From Streptomyces caniscabiei (GTDB taxonomy: Bacteria; Actinomycetota; Actinomycetes; Streptomycetales; Streptomycetaceae), in contig NZ_JABXWI010000002.1 of the NCBI RefSeq assembly GCF_014930365.1, positions 124,001 to 188,000 on the forward strand: 64,000 nt of DNA, given 5' to 3'. The notes below the pieces were generated by a model. That model searched no databases. It saw only the letters and a list, made by a program, of their open reading frames with translations, and was not told the origin of the DNA. Position 1 is the first letter of the stretch. Each line of letters begins with the position of its first letter. Of this stretch, positions 36,087 to 44,378 are shown one piece after another. The position numbers and the translations under genes were made by a program.

Positions 36087-37325
36087 ATGGTTTCACTAGC
36101 AGGGAAGATCAGAGTCATTTTCCTTGCCGTCCTGTTGGCAGTTTCCGCATCTGTATACGGCGCGGCGCATCAGGCATCGGCCGACACCGTGGCACAGTCG
36201 AGCGCTTCGCAGATCGTGGCCGACATGGGCGCGGGATGGAATCTGGGGAACCAGCTGGAAGCCAATGCCAACGGATACCCCAACGAAACGGCATGGGGAC
36301 AGCCGGCCGTAACACAAGCCCTCGTCGACAAAGTAAGGGCGGCCGGGTTCAAAACCATCCGGATCCCGGTCTCCTACCTGGGACACATAGGGCCCGGCCC
36401 GGATTACACGATAAACCCGTCCTGGCTGAACAGAATCCAAGAAGTCGTCAACTACGCCTACAACAGGGGCCTGCATGTGATGATCAACATGCACGGTGAC
36501 GGCTACAAGACCATCAACGGCTCCTGGCTGATCTGTGATTCACCCTCCCAAACAGCGATCAAGGCCAAGTACCAGAAAGCCTGGCAGCAAATCGCGAACA
36601 GGTTCAAGAACTACGACCAGCGCCTGATCCTGGAGTCCATGAACGAGGAGTTCGACGGGCAGTACGGCAACCCGACCCAACCGTGCTACTCAAACATCAA
36701 CAGTTACAACCAGATTTTCGTCGACACCGTACGCAAAACCGGCGGAAACAACAGCTCAAGGTGGCTGCTCGTTCCCGGCTGGAACACAAACATCGATTAC
36801 ACAGCGGGGAACTACGGCTTCGCGGTTCCGTCCGACCAGTACCGCTCCCCCTCCATTCCCGCCAATGAACGGCGAATCATGATCTCCGTTCATCACTACA
36901 GTCCGTGGGATTTCGCCGGAGAGGAAAGCGGCACCATCACGCAATGGGGACGAGCGGCGACCAACCCATCGAGGACGTCCACCTGGGGACAGGAAGACTA
37001 TCTGGACTCGCAGCTGAAAAAGATGTACGACACATTCGTCGCGAAGGGGTATCCGGTAGTTGTCGGCGAATACGGCGCCATCGACAAGTCATCGTTCGAT
37101 TCGTCAAACAACAGGTATCGCGCGGACTTTGCACGGGCCGTCGCGGCCACCGCCAAGAAATACGGCGCGGCCACCGTCTACTGGGACAACGGTGCAACCG
37201 ATCGGTACGGGTTCGGGCTGTTCAACCGGCGCTCCCTCACGGTCACCCAGCAGGGCATCATCAACGCCATCATGACCGGCGTCAGCGGCAGTGTTGCCGG
37301 CTCTGGCCTTCCGTCCGGCACGTAA
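36087..37325 (+). CDS. Secreted GH5 endoglucanase-like cellulase
   Basis: 412 residues from ATG 36087, with GAGAGGA upstream. Sec signal 'IFLAVLLAVSASVYGAAHQA', cleavage near ASA-DT. The GH5 barrel opens 'MGAGWNLGNQLEA'. Conserved 'GFKTIRIPVSYLGH', His136 in 'VMINMHGDGY', acid/base Glu187 in 'LILESMNEEFDG' and nucleophile Glu328 in 'YPVVVGEYGAI' are all present. Composition is visibly different from its neighbours: more AAA, AAC, TCA and ATA-type codons and lower GC, suggesting recent transfer from a lower-GC donor. No carbohydrate-binding module is attached. It should cut beta-1,4-glucan or mixed-linkage glucan outside the cell. Confidence 0.9.
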   Translation: MVSLAGKIRVIFLAVLLAVSASVYGAAHQASADTVAQSSASQIVADMGAGWNLGNQLEANANGYPNETAWGQPAVTQALVDKVRAAGFKTIRIPVSYLGHIGPGPDYTINPSWLNRIQEVVNYAYNRGLHVMINMHGDGYKTINGSWLICDSPSQTAIKAKYQKAWQQIANRFKNYDQRLILESMNEEFDGQYGNPTQPCYSNINSYNQIFVDTVRKTGGNNSSRWLLVPGWNTNIDYTAGNYGFAVPSDQYRSPSIPANERRIMISVHHYSPWDFAGEESGTITQWGRAATNPSRTSTWGQEDYLDSQLKKMYDTFVAKGYPVVVGEYGAIDKSSFDSSNNRYRADFARAVAATAKKYGAATVYWDNGATDRYGFGLFNRRSLTVTQQGIINAIMTGVSGSVAGSGLPSGT

Positions 37326-38320
37326 CAGGACCCGAGTCTCGGCGAAGGGTACATGCCTCTACATACCTCGTGGGCGCGCAGTTGGGCCGGGTGGCGATGC
37401 CACACGGTGTGCGATCTCGTCAACTGCGCGCCGACCAGCCGGAGAAGCTACCTGCGCTGCTCCGCATCTGGGAGGTGGACGGCTGCTGCGGCTGAGCAGT
37501 CCCGCCGGGTGGCGTCACGGTCTGTGTGTCCTGGCGGTGCCGGTGGGGCCGGCTTCTCGGGACACGATTCCCGCCGAGACGGACTCGACATGCCCTCGAC
37601 CCTGGAGGAGCGCGGCGGCCGGCGCTCATCACGATGGGCATCCGCCTCACCAGGACTTCGGCAGGGCCCCGGCGTCGAAGGTGCGGGACCCAGCGCGATA
37701 CGACGAGCAGACGGTTTTGGGACGACCCCGCTCTGTACCACTGCCGTTGGTACGTCTGGCAGCAACAGACTGAGCGGGCCGGCGGCTTCTCACGACATCA
37801 TGGCCGCTGTCCGGGGCATGACGAAACGGCGGCCGCCTCGTTCGCGTACGGCCGCAGTGGTCCAGTGGCGGAACGGAATCCAGGTGATGGGCTGGACGCC
37901 GGCGCGCACGGTTCCGGTGCCGTCGCCGACCAGCCCCCGGCCAGGACGCCGCCGTCGTCGGCTTCGGCGACATCGGCCCAGTGGTGGGCGTCGTCCTGGA
38001 GCTGGTTTCCGTGACCGTACATCTGCGGGAGCTCAGGCTCCGCGGGAGTTACGAAGACGCCGTACGGTTGGTGTCCGCCGACCGTGATCGGCGCGGCGGT
38101 GGTGTTGAGCGCCTCACCGGCCGACCGGCCGGCGCCTTCGCGAGGCGTGCTGTCGGCTACGTGGCAGGGTTCCGCTGACGGGATCGGCTCACCACCATGA
38201 GGCCAGAAGAAGGCGGCAGCGGATCTCCGGACTTCACCCTGGTCCGTGCGACCGCCTCCGGCAGGTCCTGAACCCCAAGAACACCCTCAGCGGGCCGCGT
38301 GCACCACTGCCAGCGCTCTG
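37326..38320 (+). other. Gene-poor stretch with unidentifiable gene debris
   Basis: I see no intact gene. On the plus strand 'QLRADQPEKLPALLRIWEVD' (about 37424-37483) looks like the tail of an arylsulfatase. On the minus strand frames at about 37830-38165 read 'MYGHGNQLQDDAHHWADVAE' and, shifted, 'VRAGVQPITWIPFRHWTT'. These are protein-like but I cannot place them in a family. Both pieces look like decayed genes between the GH5 gene and the end of the PL11 gene. Confidence 0.35.
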
Positions 38321-40240
38321 TTAACCATGCCAGGTTCCACGGCTGTTCGGCAGCGCGACGGCGGGGCGGGGTGGCGTAGGCATGTTGCCGCCGATGAAGA
38401 AGCTGGGGTGCGGGGGCTGGTTGTAGGCAGTGTTCTGCCAGGCCAGGGCCGTGCGGTACTGGGTGTCGTGGAGGAGGGTCGTGATCCGCGTATTGGCCTG
38501 GTACGGCGTGGAGTAGATCCGCAGGGCCGTGTTGTTGGACGTCGGCCAGATGACCTCCTCGCGCCAGTCGCCGAGGAGGTCGCCGGACAAGGACGGCGTC
38601 GACTTGGTGCCGTTGGTCGAGTGGACTCCCGAGCCGGTGAGCAGGCGGGTGTCGCCGGAGGTGCCGTACTTGTCGATGTGGGTGCCGTCGAGGAGTTCGC
38701 GCGTGGTGTCGCCGTCCCACCACGCCAGGAAGTTGCTGGACCCGGGCTTACGACTGGCGACCACCGCGCCCTTGGGGTTGCGGACGCCACTCACGAGCGA
38801 CGACCACGACTCGGCGCCCGCGCTGCCGGACCAGATGTCACCGGACACCCCCCGGCCGTTGTCACCGCCGGCCGGGGTGGACCAGAGGATCTGGCCGGTC
38901 CTCGCGTCCGCCATCCAGGAGGACGGCTTGGAGCTGTCCTCGTCGACCTTGAACTCCTCCAGACCTGGCCGGGACGGGTCGAGGTCGCCCACGTGCATCG
39001 CGTCCCCGTGGCCGTTCCGCGTCGTCCACAGGCCGTTGCCGTTGTCGTCGACGGCCATCGCGCCGTAGACGACCTCGTCCTTGCCGTCCCCGTCCACGTC
39101 CGCGACCGACAACTGGTGGTTGCCCTGGCCGGCGTAGCCGCTGTTGGCGTTGGAGTCGAAGGTCCACCGGCGGGTGAACTGCCCGTTCCGCCAGTCCCAG
39201 GCCGCGATCACCGCGCGGGTGTAGTAGCCACGAGCCATGATCACCGAGGGTCGGGAACCGTCCAGGTAGGCCGTGCCCGCCAGGAACCGGTCCACGCGGT
39301 TGCCGTAGGAGTCCCCCCAGGACGACACCGTGCCTCGGGCTGGGACGTAGTCGACGGACTGCATGGCCTTGCCCGTCTGCCCGTTGAACATCGTCAGGTA
39401 CTCGGGGCCGGACAGCACGTAGCCCGAGGAGTTTCGGTGATCGGCCGAGGAACTGCCTATGACCGCGCCGATTCCGTCCTTCGTGCCGTCGGCGGTCTTC
39501 ATGGCGACCTCGGCCTTGCCGTCGCCGTCGTAGTCGTACACCTGGAACTGTGTGTAGTGGGCACCGGAGCGGATATTGCGGCCCAGGTCGATACGCCACA
39601 GGCGAGTGCCGTCGAGCTTGATCCCGTCGACGATCGTGTTGCCGGTGTAGCCGGACTGGGAGTTGTCCTTGGCGTTCGTCGGCTGCCACTTCAGAACGAT
39701 GTCCAGGGCACCGTCGCCGTCGAGGTCGCCGACGGAGGCGTCGTTGGCCTCGTAGGTGTACGGCGAGTTGCCCGGTGAAGTGCCCCCGGACGGCGGGGAG
39801 ATCGGCACGTCCTTGTACCCGGTGCGGAACTGGAGCGCGTGCTCGGACGGCGCCTGCTCGATGCCGTTCACCACCGCGCGCACCGTGTAGTCCGCCGAGT
39901 CCGGGGCGCCTGCGTCCAAGTAGTTCGTCGAGGTGGTCAGGGGCGAGGAGTTGAGTCTGGTGCCGCCACGGTAGACGTTGAAGGCCACGTCGTTCGGGTC
40001 AGTGGCCAGCCACCGCCACGACACCAGGTTGCCGCTGCCGGTGTGGACGCTGGTCAGACCCCGATCGAGGCGTTCCACCTGCCGCGCGGTCGCGGCGTGC
40101 GCGGTCTGCGGCAGTCCGGTGAGTGCGGAGAGGGCCAGTGCGGTGGCGGCCGTCAGGCCGCCGAGCAGCCGATTGCTGGACCGGCTTCGGATTCGCCATG
40201 GGCGCGATGCGGTGCGCGGATGCCGGTGCGGGTCGGTCAC
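38321..40240 (-). CDS. PL11 rhamnogalacturonan endolyase
   Basis: 639 residues. GTG 40240 lies five bases after GGAGG. The signal peptide ends 'TGLPQTAHA'. An Fn3-like N-domain ('RQVERLDRGLTSV', 'VSWRWLATDPNDVAFNVYRG') precedes the eight-bladed PL11 propeller with repeated calcium-type motifs ('VGDLDGDGALDIVLKWQP', 'YDYDGDGKAEVAMKTADG', 'VADVDGDGKDEVVYG') and 'GDLLGDWREEVIWP' near the end. It closely follows the YesW/YesX pattern. It cuts the rhamnose-galacturonate backbone of rhamnogalacturonan I outside the cell. The promoter carries a CebR-like box just downstream of its -10. Confidence 0.95.
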   Translation of the reverse strand: MTDPHRHPRTASRPWRIRSRSSNRLLGGLTAATALALSALTGLPQTAHAATARQVERLDRGLTSVHTGSGNLVSWRWLATDPNDVAFNVYRGGTRLNSSPLTTSTNYLDAGAPDSADYTVRAVVNGIEQAPSEHALQFRTGYKDVPISPPSGGTSPGNSPYTYEANDASVGDLDGDGALDIVLKWQPTNAKDNSQSGYTGNTIVDGIKLDGTRLWRIDLGRNIRSGAHYTQFQVYDYDGDGKAEVAMKTADGTKDGIGAVIGSSSADHRNSSGYVLSGPEYLTMFNGQTGKAMQSVDYVPARGTVSSWGDSYGNRVDRFLAGTAYLDGSRPSVIMARGYYTRAVIAAWDWRNGQFTRRWTFDSNANSGYAGQGNHQLSVADVDGDGKDEVVYGAMAVDDNGNGLWTTRNGHGDAMHVGDLDPSRPGLEEFKVDEDSSKPSSWMADARTGQILWSTPAGGDNGRGVSGDIWSGSAGAESWSSLVSGVRNPKGAVVASRKPGSSNFLAWWDGDTTRELLDGTHIDKYGTSGDTRLLTGSGVHSTNGTKSTPSLSGDLLGDWREEVIWPTSNNTALRIYSTPYQANTRITTLLHDTQYRTALAWQNTAYNQPPHPSFFIGGNMPTPPRPAVALPNSRGTWHG

Positions 40241-40300
40241 TATGACCTCCGATGTGGGGGTGGTATGAAGATCGCGGAGACGGCGGTCTGACCACAGGTG

Positions 40301-40352
40301 TGGGAACGCTCCCATTCGCTGCGAGGGTAGAAATTCACTGATAGCCCGTCAA
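40301..40352 (-). promoter_or_regulatory. PL11 promoter with CebR-like operator
   Basis: On the minus strand TTGACG (40347-40352), a 17-base spacer and TACCCT (40324-40329) form a good promoter. The palindrome TGGGAGCGTTCCCA (plus strand TGGGAACGCTCCCA, 40301-40314) starts nine bases after the -10, an ideal roadblock or operator position. The leader to GTG 40240 is about 75 bases. The box matches the one at 34597 exactly. Confidence 0.75.
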
Positions 40353-40650
40353 GCATTCTGTTGACCCTTTCTGTTCGAGCGTGTTCGGATGCGAGCCGAC
40401 GAGATGCCCCGTGCGCAGCCTCGTCCCTGTCGCCGCATTCCTTCTGGAAGGGCACTTGAACTGGGCCGACTCCCGGCCGTTTCAGCAAGCTCACGGCCGA
40501 GGCGCGGCGAGCCTCCGGTCCACAGGATCGCACTGCGTCTTCCATGGATTGTGGAGCAATGGTTGACAGTTTCGGGCCCGATCGAGAAGCTGCGTGATGT
40601 ACCTGAAGTTCGTTGTGATGCGATTGCGGACTTCCGTCGGACCCCCCCCT

Positions 40651-40662
40651 GTGATCGCTCAC
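40651..40662 (+). promoter_or_regulatory. LacI-type palindrome upstream of the GH53 gene
   Basis: GTGATCGCTCAC differs by one base from the GTGATCGTTCAC operators of the 21-30 kb regulon, and here the flanks extend the dyad to CCTGTGATCGCTCACAGG. It lies 260 bases before ATG 40922. No clear promoter elements surround it, so it may be a regulatory site or a small hairpin. Otherwise 40353-40921 shows nothing I can assign. Confidence 0.45.
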
Positions 40663-40921
40663 AGGTCCGACCTGGAGGAGCGTCCCGGGCACGCCCAGGC
40701 CACCCCCTTCGACACGTGCCACTCGTAAGCACTTCTGCCACAGTTGTTGCCCCACCGAGGGAGGCGCATCGGCTGGATCGCACGCGGCCACACCAACTCT
40801 GCGAGTCTGAAAGTCAGTTGTTCCACCCATCCGCCTCGCTCCTCGAAGCCTCTTCCTCACCACCCTCCTCTCCGCCGACCGCGATGGCTCACTCGCGGCC
40901 GACGGAAGGAAAGGACCGACC

Positions 40922-41980
40922 ATGTCCCCGCAACCCCCCACACCAGTTGCCGGGCGCATCAGCCGGCGAACCCTGCTCAAGGCCACCACCGCCACCGCTG
41001 GAGCGCTCGCCACCGCCGTCGCGTTCGCCGAACTCGAGACGCCTGCCGAGGCCGCGGCGAGCTTCGTCAAGGGCGTCGACATCAGCTGGGCACCTCAGAT
41101 GGAGGCGCGCGGCTACTCCTGGAAGAACGCCGGCGGGCAGAGCCAGGACCTGCTGACCATCCTCAAGGGATACGGCATCACCGCCGTACGCCTGCGCACG
41201 TTCGTCAACCCTTCCAACGACCCGGCCAACGGGCACTGCGGCATCAACGAGGTGGCCGCCTTCGCCAAGCGGGTCAAGGCCGCCGGGATGTCGATCATGC
41301 TCGACTACATGTTCGGCGACACCTGGAACTCCGTCGGCGTGCAGAACCCGCCCGCGGCCTGGCGGAACATGAGCTACAGCCAGATGCGCACCGCGATGGG
41401 CTCGTACGTGAACCAGACCATGACGGTCATGAGGAACAACGACGTGCTCCCCACCTGGGTGCAGATCGGCAACGAGATCAACAGCGGGATCTGCCGCCCA
41501 GTCGGCAGCGTCTCCAGCCCGGCGCAGATGACCGGGCTGCTCAATGCGGCGTACACCCAGGTCAAGACGGTGTCACCGAACTCGATCGTGTGTATCCACC
41601 TGGCCCAGCCGCAGAAGTACGACGTGATGACGACGTTCTTCAGCCGCTACGCCGCGAACGGCGGCAAGTGGGACATGTCGGTGTTCTCCTCCTACGGCAG
41701 CGCCGACGTCGCCCCCGGGATCGTGGCGAACATGAAGAAGATCTCCGATGCCTACGGCAAACCGTTCCTGCAGAGCGAGTTCGGTGGCCGGGTGGACCGC
41801 GCCTCCTCCACCCAGGCCGCGCTGGTCGCCTACATCAAGGCCCTCAAGGCCAACGGCGGGCAGGGCATCTTCTACTGGGAGCCGGAGTGCGTGTCCCCGT
41901 TCACCGGCTACGGCATGGGTGCCTGGGACTCCTCCACGCAGCGGCCCACCGTCATCATGAACGGCTTCACCCAGGCCTGA
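40922..41980 (+). CDS. Tat-secreted GH53 endo-beta-1,4-galactanase
   Basis: 352 residues from ATG 40922 ('GGAAAGGACC' upstream). Twin-arginine signal 'ISRRTLLKATTATAG'. The GH53 barrel starts 'FVKGVDISWAPQMEARGYSW'. Acid/base Glu185 is in 'WVQIGNEINSG' and nucleophile Glu286 in 'KPFLQSEFGG'. There is no accessory domain. Endo-galactanases cut the beta-1,4-galactan side chains of rhamnogalacturonan I, releasing galacto-oligosaccharides suited to the ABC/GH42 system at 16-21 kb. It leads a plus-strand run with two acetylesterases. Confidence 0.94.
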   Translation: MSPQPPTPVAGRISRRTLLKATTATAGALATAVAFAELETPAEAAASFVKGVDISWAPQMEARGYSWKNAGGQSQDLLTILKGYGITAVRLRTFVNPSNDPANGHCGINEVAAFAKRVKAAGMSIMLDYMFGDTWNSVGVQNPPAAWRNMSYSQMRTAMGSYVNQTMTVMRNNDVLPTWVQIGNEINSGICRPVGSVSSPAQMTGLLNAAYTQVKTVSPNSIVCIHLAQPQKYDVMTTFFSRYAANGGKWDMSVFSSYGSADVAPGIVANMKKISDAYGKPFLQSEFGGRVDRASSTQAALVAYIKALKANGGQGIFYWEPECVSPFTGYGMGAWDSSTQRPTVIMNGFTQA

Positions 41981-42034
41981 GCGACGGGCCACGGACCTCA
42001 ACCCGGACAACTCTCCGGTCAAGAATGGGGATTG

Positions 42035-43111
42035 GTGATTGTAATGGGCATGACATTAGAGCACGGGGTCAGGCTGGGAGCAGTGGGTCTGCTGACCCTC
42101 GCGACGCTGGTCGGCACCGGTGCGGCGCATGCCGATGACGCCACACGGGCGCTGCCGGCCGGTTGTTCCGGCACTGCGCCGATCAAGTGTCACTACGCGG
42201 TCTCACCCGGCAACTACGACGTGACGATCTCCATCGGCGGTGCCGCTGCCGCCGAGACCGACATGTGGGTGGAGGCCCGGCGCCTGATGCTTCCGGCGAC
42301 GAAGACGGCCGCCGGCGCCGCCGCCACATACTCGTTCACGGTCAACGTGCGGCAGCCGGAGGGGCAGCCGACCGGCCAGGGCGGCACCGGAAACCCCGGT
42401 CTGGACATCCGGTTCGCGGGGACCAACCCGCAGGTGTCGGCCGTCTCCGTGAAACCGGCGACCCAGCCGCTGGTCGCCTACCTGGCCGGCGACTCGACCG
42501 TGTGCGACCAGCCCGTGGCCCCGTACACGGGATGGGGCCAGATGATCACGCCGACGGTGGGTCCCGGAGCGTCCGTCGCCAACTACGCCGACTCGGGGGA
42601 GAGTTCGGGCAGCTTCCTGAGGAACTCGGCGCTCTTCCCGGCCCTGCTGCCGAAGGTCAAGCCACACGACGCGGTCTTCATCCAGTTCGGCCACAACGAC
42701 AAGCAGACCAGCGCGTCGGCCTTCCGCAGCAACCTCACCTCCATGATCACGCAGGTCCGTGCGAAGGGCGGCGTCCCCGTCCTGGTGACCCCGCCGGTCC
42801 GCCGTCAGTTCAACGGCAGCCGGCTCACGCCCACAGCACTGCACGTCAACGGCCTCGGAGTGAACCTGCCCGCCGAGATGCGCTCGGTCGGCACCGCGCA
42901 GAACGTGCCGGTGATCGATCTGACCACCAAGAGCAAGACACTGGTCGAATCCCTCGGCCCGTCCGCCTCCGCACAGCTCTTCCTGCGCTCATCCGTCGAC
43001 GGTGTCACGGACAACACCCACTTCTCGCAGTACGGCGCGAGCCAGATGGGCGGGCTGGTGCTCCAGAGCATCCGCGAGCAGCGCCTGCCCCTGGCCGCGT
43101 ACCTGCGCTGA
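42035..43111 (+). CDS. Secreted rhamnogalacturonan acetylesterase-like SGNH protein (CE12) with N-terminal beta domain
   Basis: About 358 residues; the start is uncertain (TTG 42032, GTG 42035, ATG 42044 or 42050), and I take GTG 42035, about seven bases after GGGGA. The signal ends 'GTGAAHA'. Residues 40-150 are a beta-rich module seen in other CE12 proteins. The SGNH domain has 'VAYLAGDSTVCDQPVAPYTG' (nucleophile Ser), 'NYADSGESSGSF', 'FIQFGHNDKQT' and catalytic 'VTDNTHFSQYGA' (D-x-x-H). It removes acetyl groups that block rhamnogalacturonan lyases. The tail 'LPLAAYLR' is shared with the next gene, so the two are paralogues. Confidence 0.9.
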   Translation: MIVMGMTLEHGVRLGAVGLLTLATLVGTGAAHADDATRALPAGCSGTAPIKCHYAVSPGNYDVTISIGGAAAAETDMWVEARRLMLPATKTAAGAAATYSFTVNVRQPEGQPTGQGGTGNPGLDIRFAGTNPQVSAVSVKPATQPLVAYLAGDSTVCDQPVAPYTGWGQMITPTVGPGASVANYADSGESSGSFLRNSALFPALLPKVKPHDAVFIQFGHNDKQTSASAFRSNLTSMITQVRAKGGVPVLVTPPVRRQFNGSRLTPTALHVNGLGVNLPAEMRSVGTAQNVPVIDLTTKSKTLVESLGPSASAQLFLRSSVDGVTDNTHFSQYGASQMGGLVLQSIREQRLPLAAYLR

Positions 43112-43144
43112 CCGACGCCCGGCGCCAGTCCCAAGGAGGGACCG

Positions 43145-44014
43145 TTGAGGAACTTACGGATTCTCATCACGACCGCGCTCATGATCGCCTTGTCGAGCCT
43201 CGGTGTCAGCGCCGCATCCGCGGCGGACCGCGTGGCCCCGAACTGCACCAGTGCCTCCCGCGCCCAGGCCCCGGCCGCACGGGCGGCCGCCGCGCCGGTC
43301 ACCGTGTGGCTGGCCGGCGACTCCACCATGGCCAACCCGAGCTCCGGCCGGTGCCCGGTCGGCTGGGGCAGCCAGTTCGACGCCCTGTTCAACAGCGACG
43401 TGACCGTCAAGAACCAGGCCGTCGGAGGCCGCAGCATCCAGACCTGGCTGTACGAGGGGAACGTGAGCACCACCAAGGGCTCGGACGGTGAGTGCCGCCT
43501 CACGTCCACCACGTACTCGTCACGTTGGCAGGCGATGCTGAACGCGAGCACCGGAATGAAGGCCGGTGACTACCTGTTCATCCAGTTCGGCATCAACGAC
43601 TCCTCCTCGACCTGCCCCCGACACGTCGGCCCGGCCCGGTACCAGCAGCTGATGACCATGATGGCGCAGGCCGCCCTGGCCCGGGGCGCGCACCCGGTGC
43701 TGCTCACCTCGGTGGCCGCCATCACCTGCTCCGGCGGCACAGCGACCAAGAACCGCGGCTTCGTGGGCGAGACCTTCGCCGCCGGATCCGCCACCAGGGC
43801 CCCCGTCATCGACCTACAGACGCTCAGCGTCTCGCTCTACAACAGTCTGCGCTTCTGCCCGAACAACGGCGACTACGGAGGCAGCGGTCCCCTGGGCACC
43901 TTCTTCTGCAACGACCACACCCACTTCGACACCTACGGCGCCCAGCGGGTCGCAGGGCTCGTCGCCGGTGACGTGCGCCGCCAGAACCTCCCGCTCGCCG
44001 CGTATCTCAGGTAG
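43145..44014 (+). CDS. Secreted rhamnogalacturonan acetylesterase-like SGNH protein (CE12), second copy
   Basis: 289 residues from an unusual TTG start at 43145, justified by AAGGAGGG seven bases upstream and by a signal peptide beginning immediately ('MRNLRILITTALMIALSSLG', cleaved near SAA-ADR). SGNH blocks: 'VTVWLAGDSTMANPS', 'NQAVGGRSIQTWL', 'LFIQFGINDSS' (Asn with Ile in place of the usual Gly-His) and 'CNDHTHFDTYGA'. It lies 33 bases after the first CE12 gene, probably in the same transcript. The two enzymes may handle different acetyl positions. Confidence 0.9.
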   Translation: MRNLRILITTALMIALSSLGVSAASAADRVAPNCTSASRAQAPAARAAAAPVTVWLAGDSTMANPSSGRCPVGWGSQFDALFNSDVTVKNQAVGGRSIQTWLYEGNVSTTKGSDGECRLTSTTYSSRWQAMLNASTGMKAGDYLFIQFGINDSSSTCPRHVGPARYQQLMTMMAQAALARGAHPVLLTSVAAITCSGGTATKNRGFVGETFAAGSATRAPVIDLQTLSVSLYNSLRFCPNNGDYGGSGPLGTFFCNDHTHFDTYGAQRVAGLVAGDVRRQNLPLAAYLR

Positions 44015-44378
44015 CACGTGGCGGTGGGCGCGAACCGAGGACGGTCGGTTCACGGATGGCCTCAATGACGGCGGTGCCGCAGACCGACGACGCAGTCGTC
44101 CCTACCTGACGGTGGCGTAATCGACGGCCGGGGCATGCCGGAGGTCGGCCGCCCGAGCTTGCGGACACGGAGCTGCGCGGCCACTTCGTCCTGTGGGCCG
44201 TGAGGTCCATAACCGCCGCTCGTGGGCAGCGATGTGTGCAGCGCGTCGGCGGCAGTGCTGAGCCTCCTCAAACACGCCGCCCCCCGTTCAACCAGAGCAG
44301 CCGTTCGCGATGTCTGTTCGGCCACCGCCTGAGCGATCAGAGGGTGAGCCGCTCCCTCGGAAGGTGGTACACGCGTCC
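44015..44378 (+). other. Intergenic stretch before the second ABC operon
   Basis: No gene is supported. Frames on either strand look like shadows with Arg/Pro/Ala bias. CTGAGCGATCAG at about 44329 is a poor dyad. I do not see a GTGAWCGWTCAC or TGGGAACGCTCCCA site, so the control of the second importer is unexplained. Confidence 0.5.
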
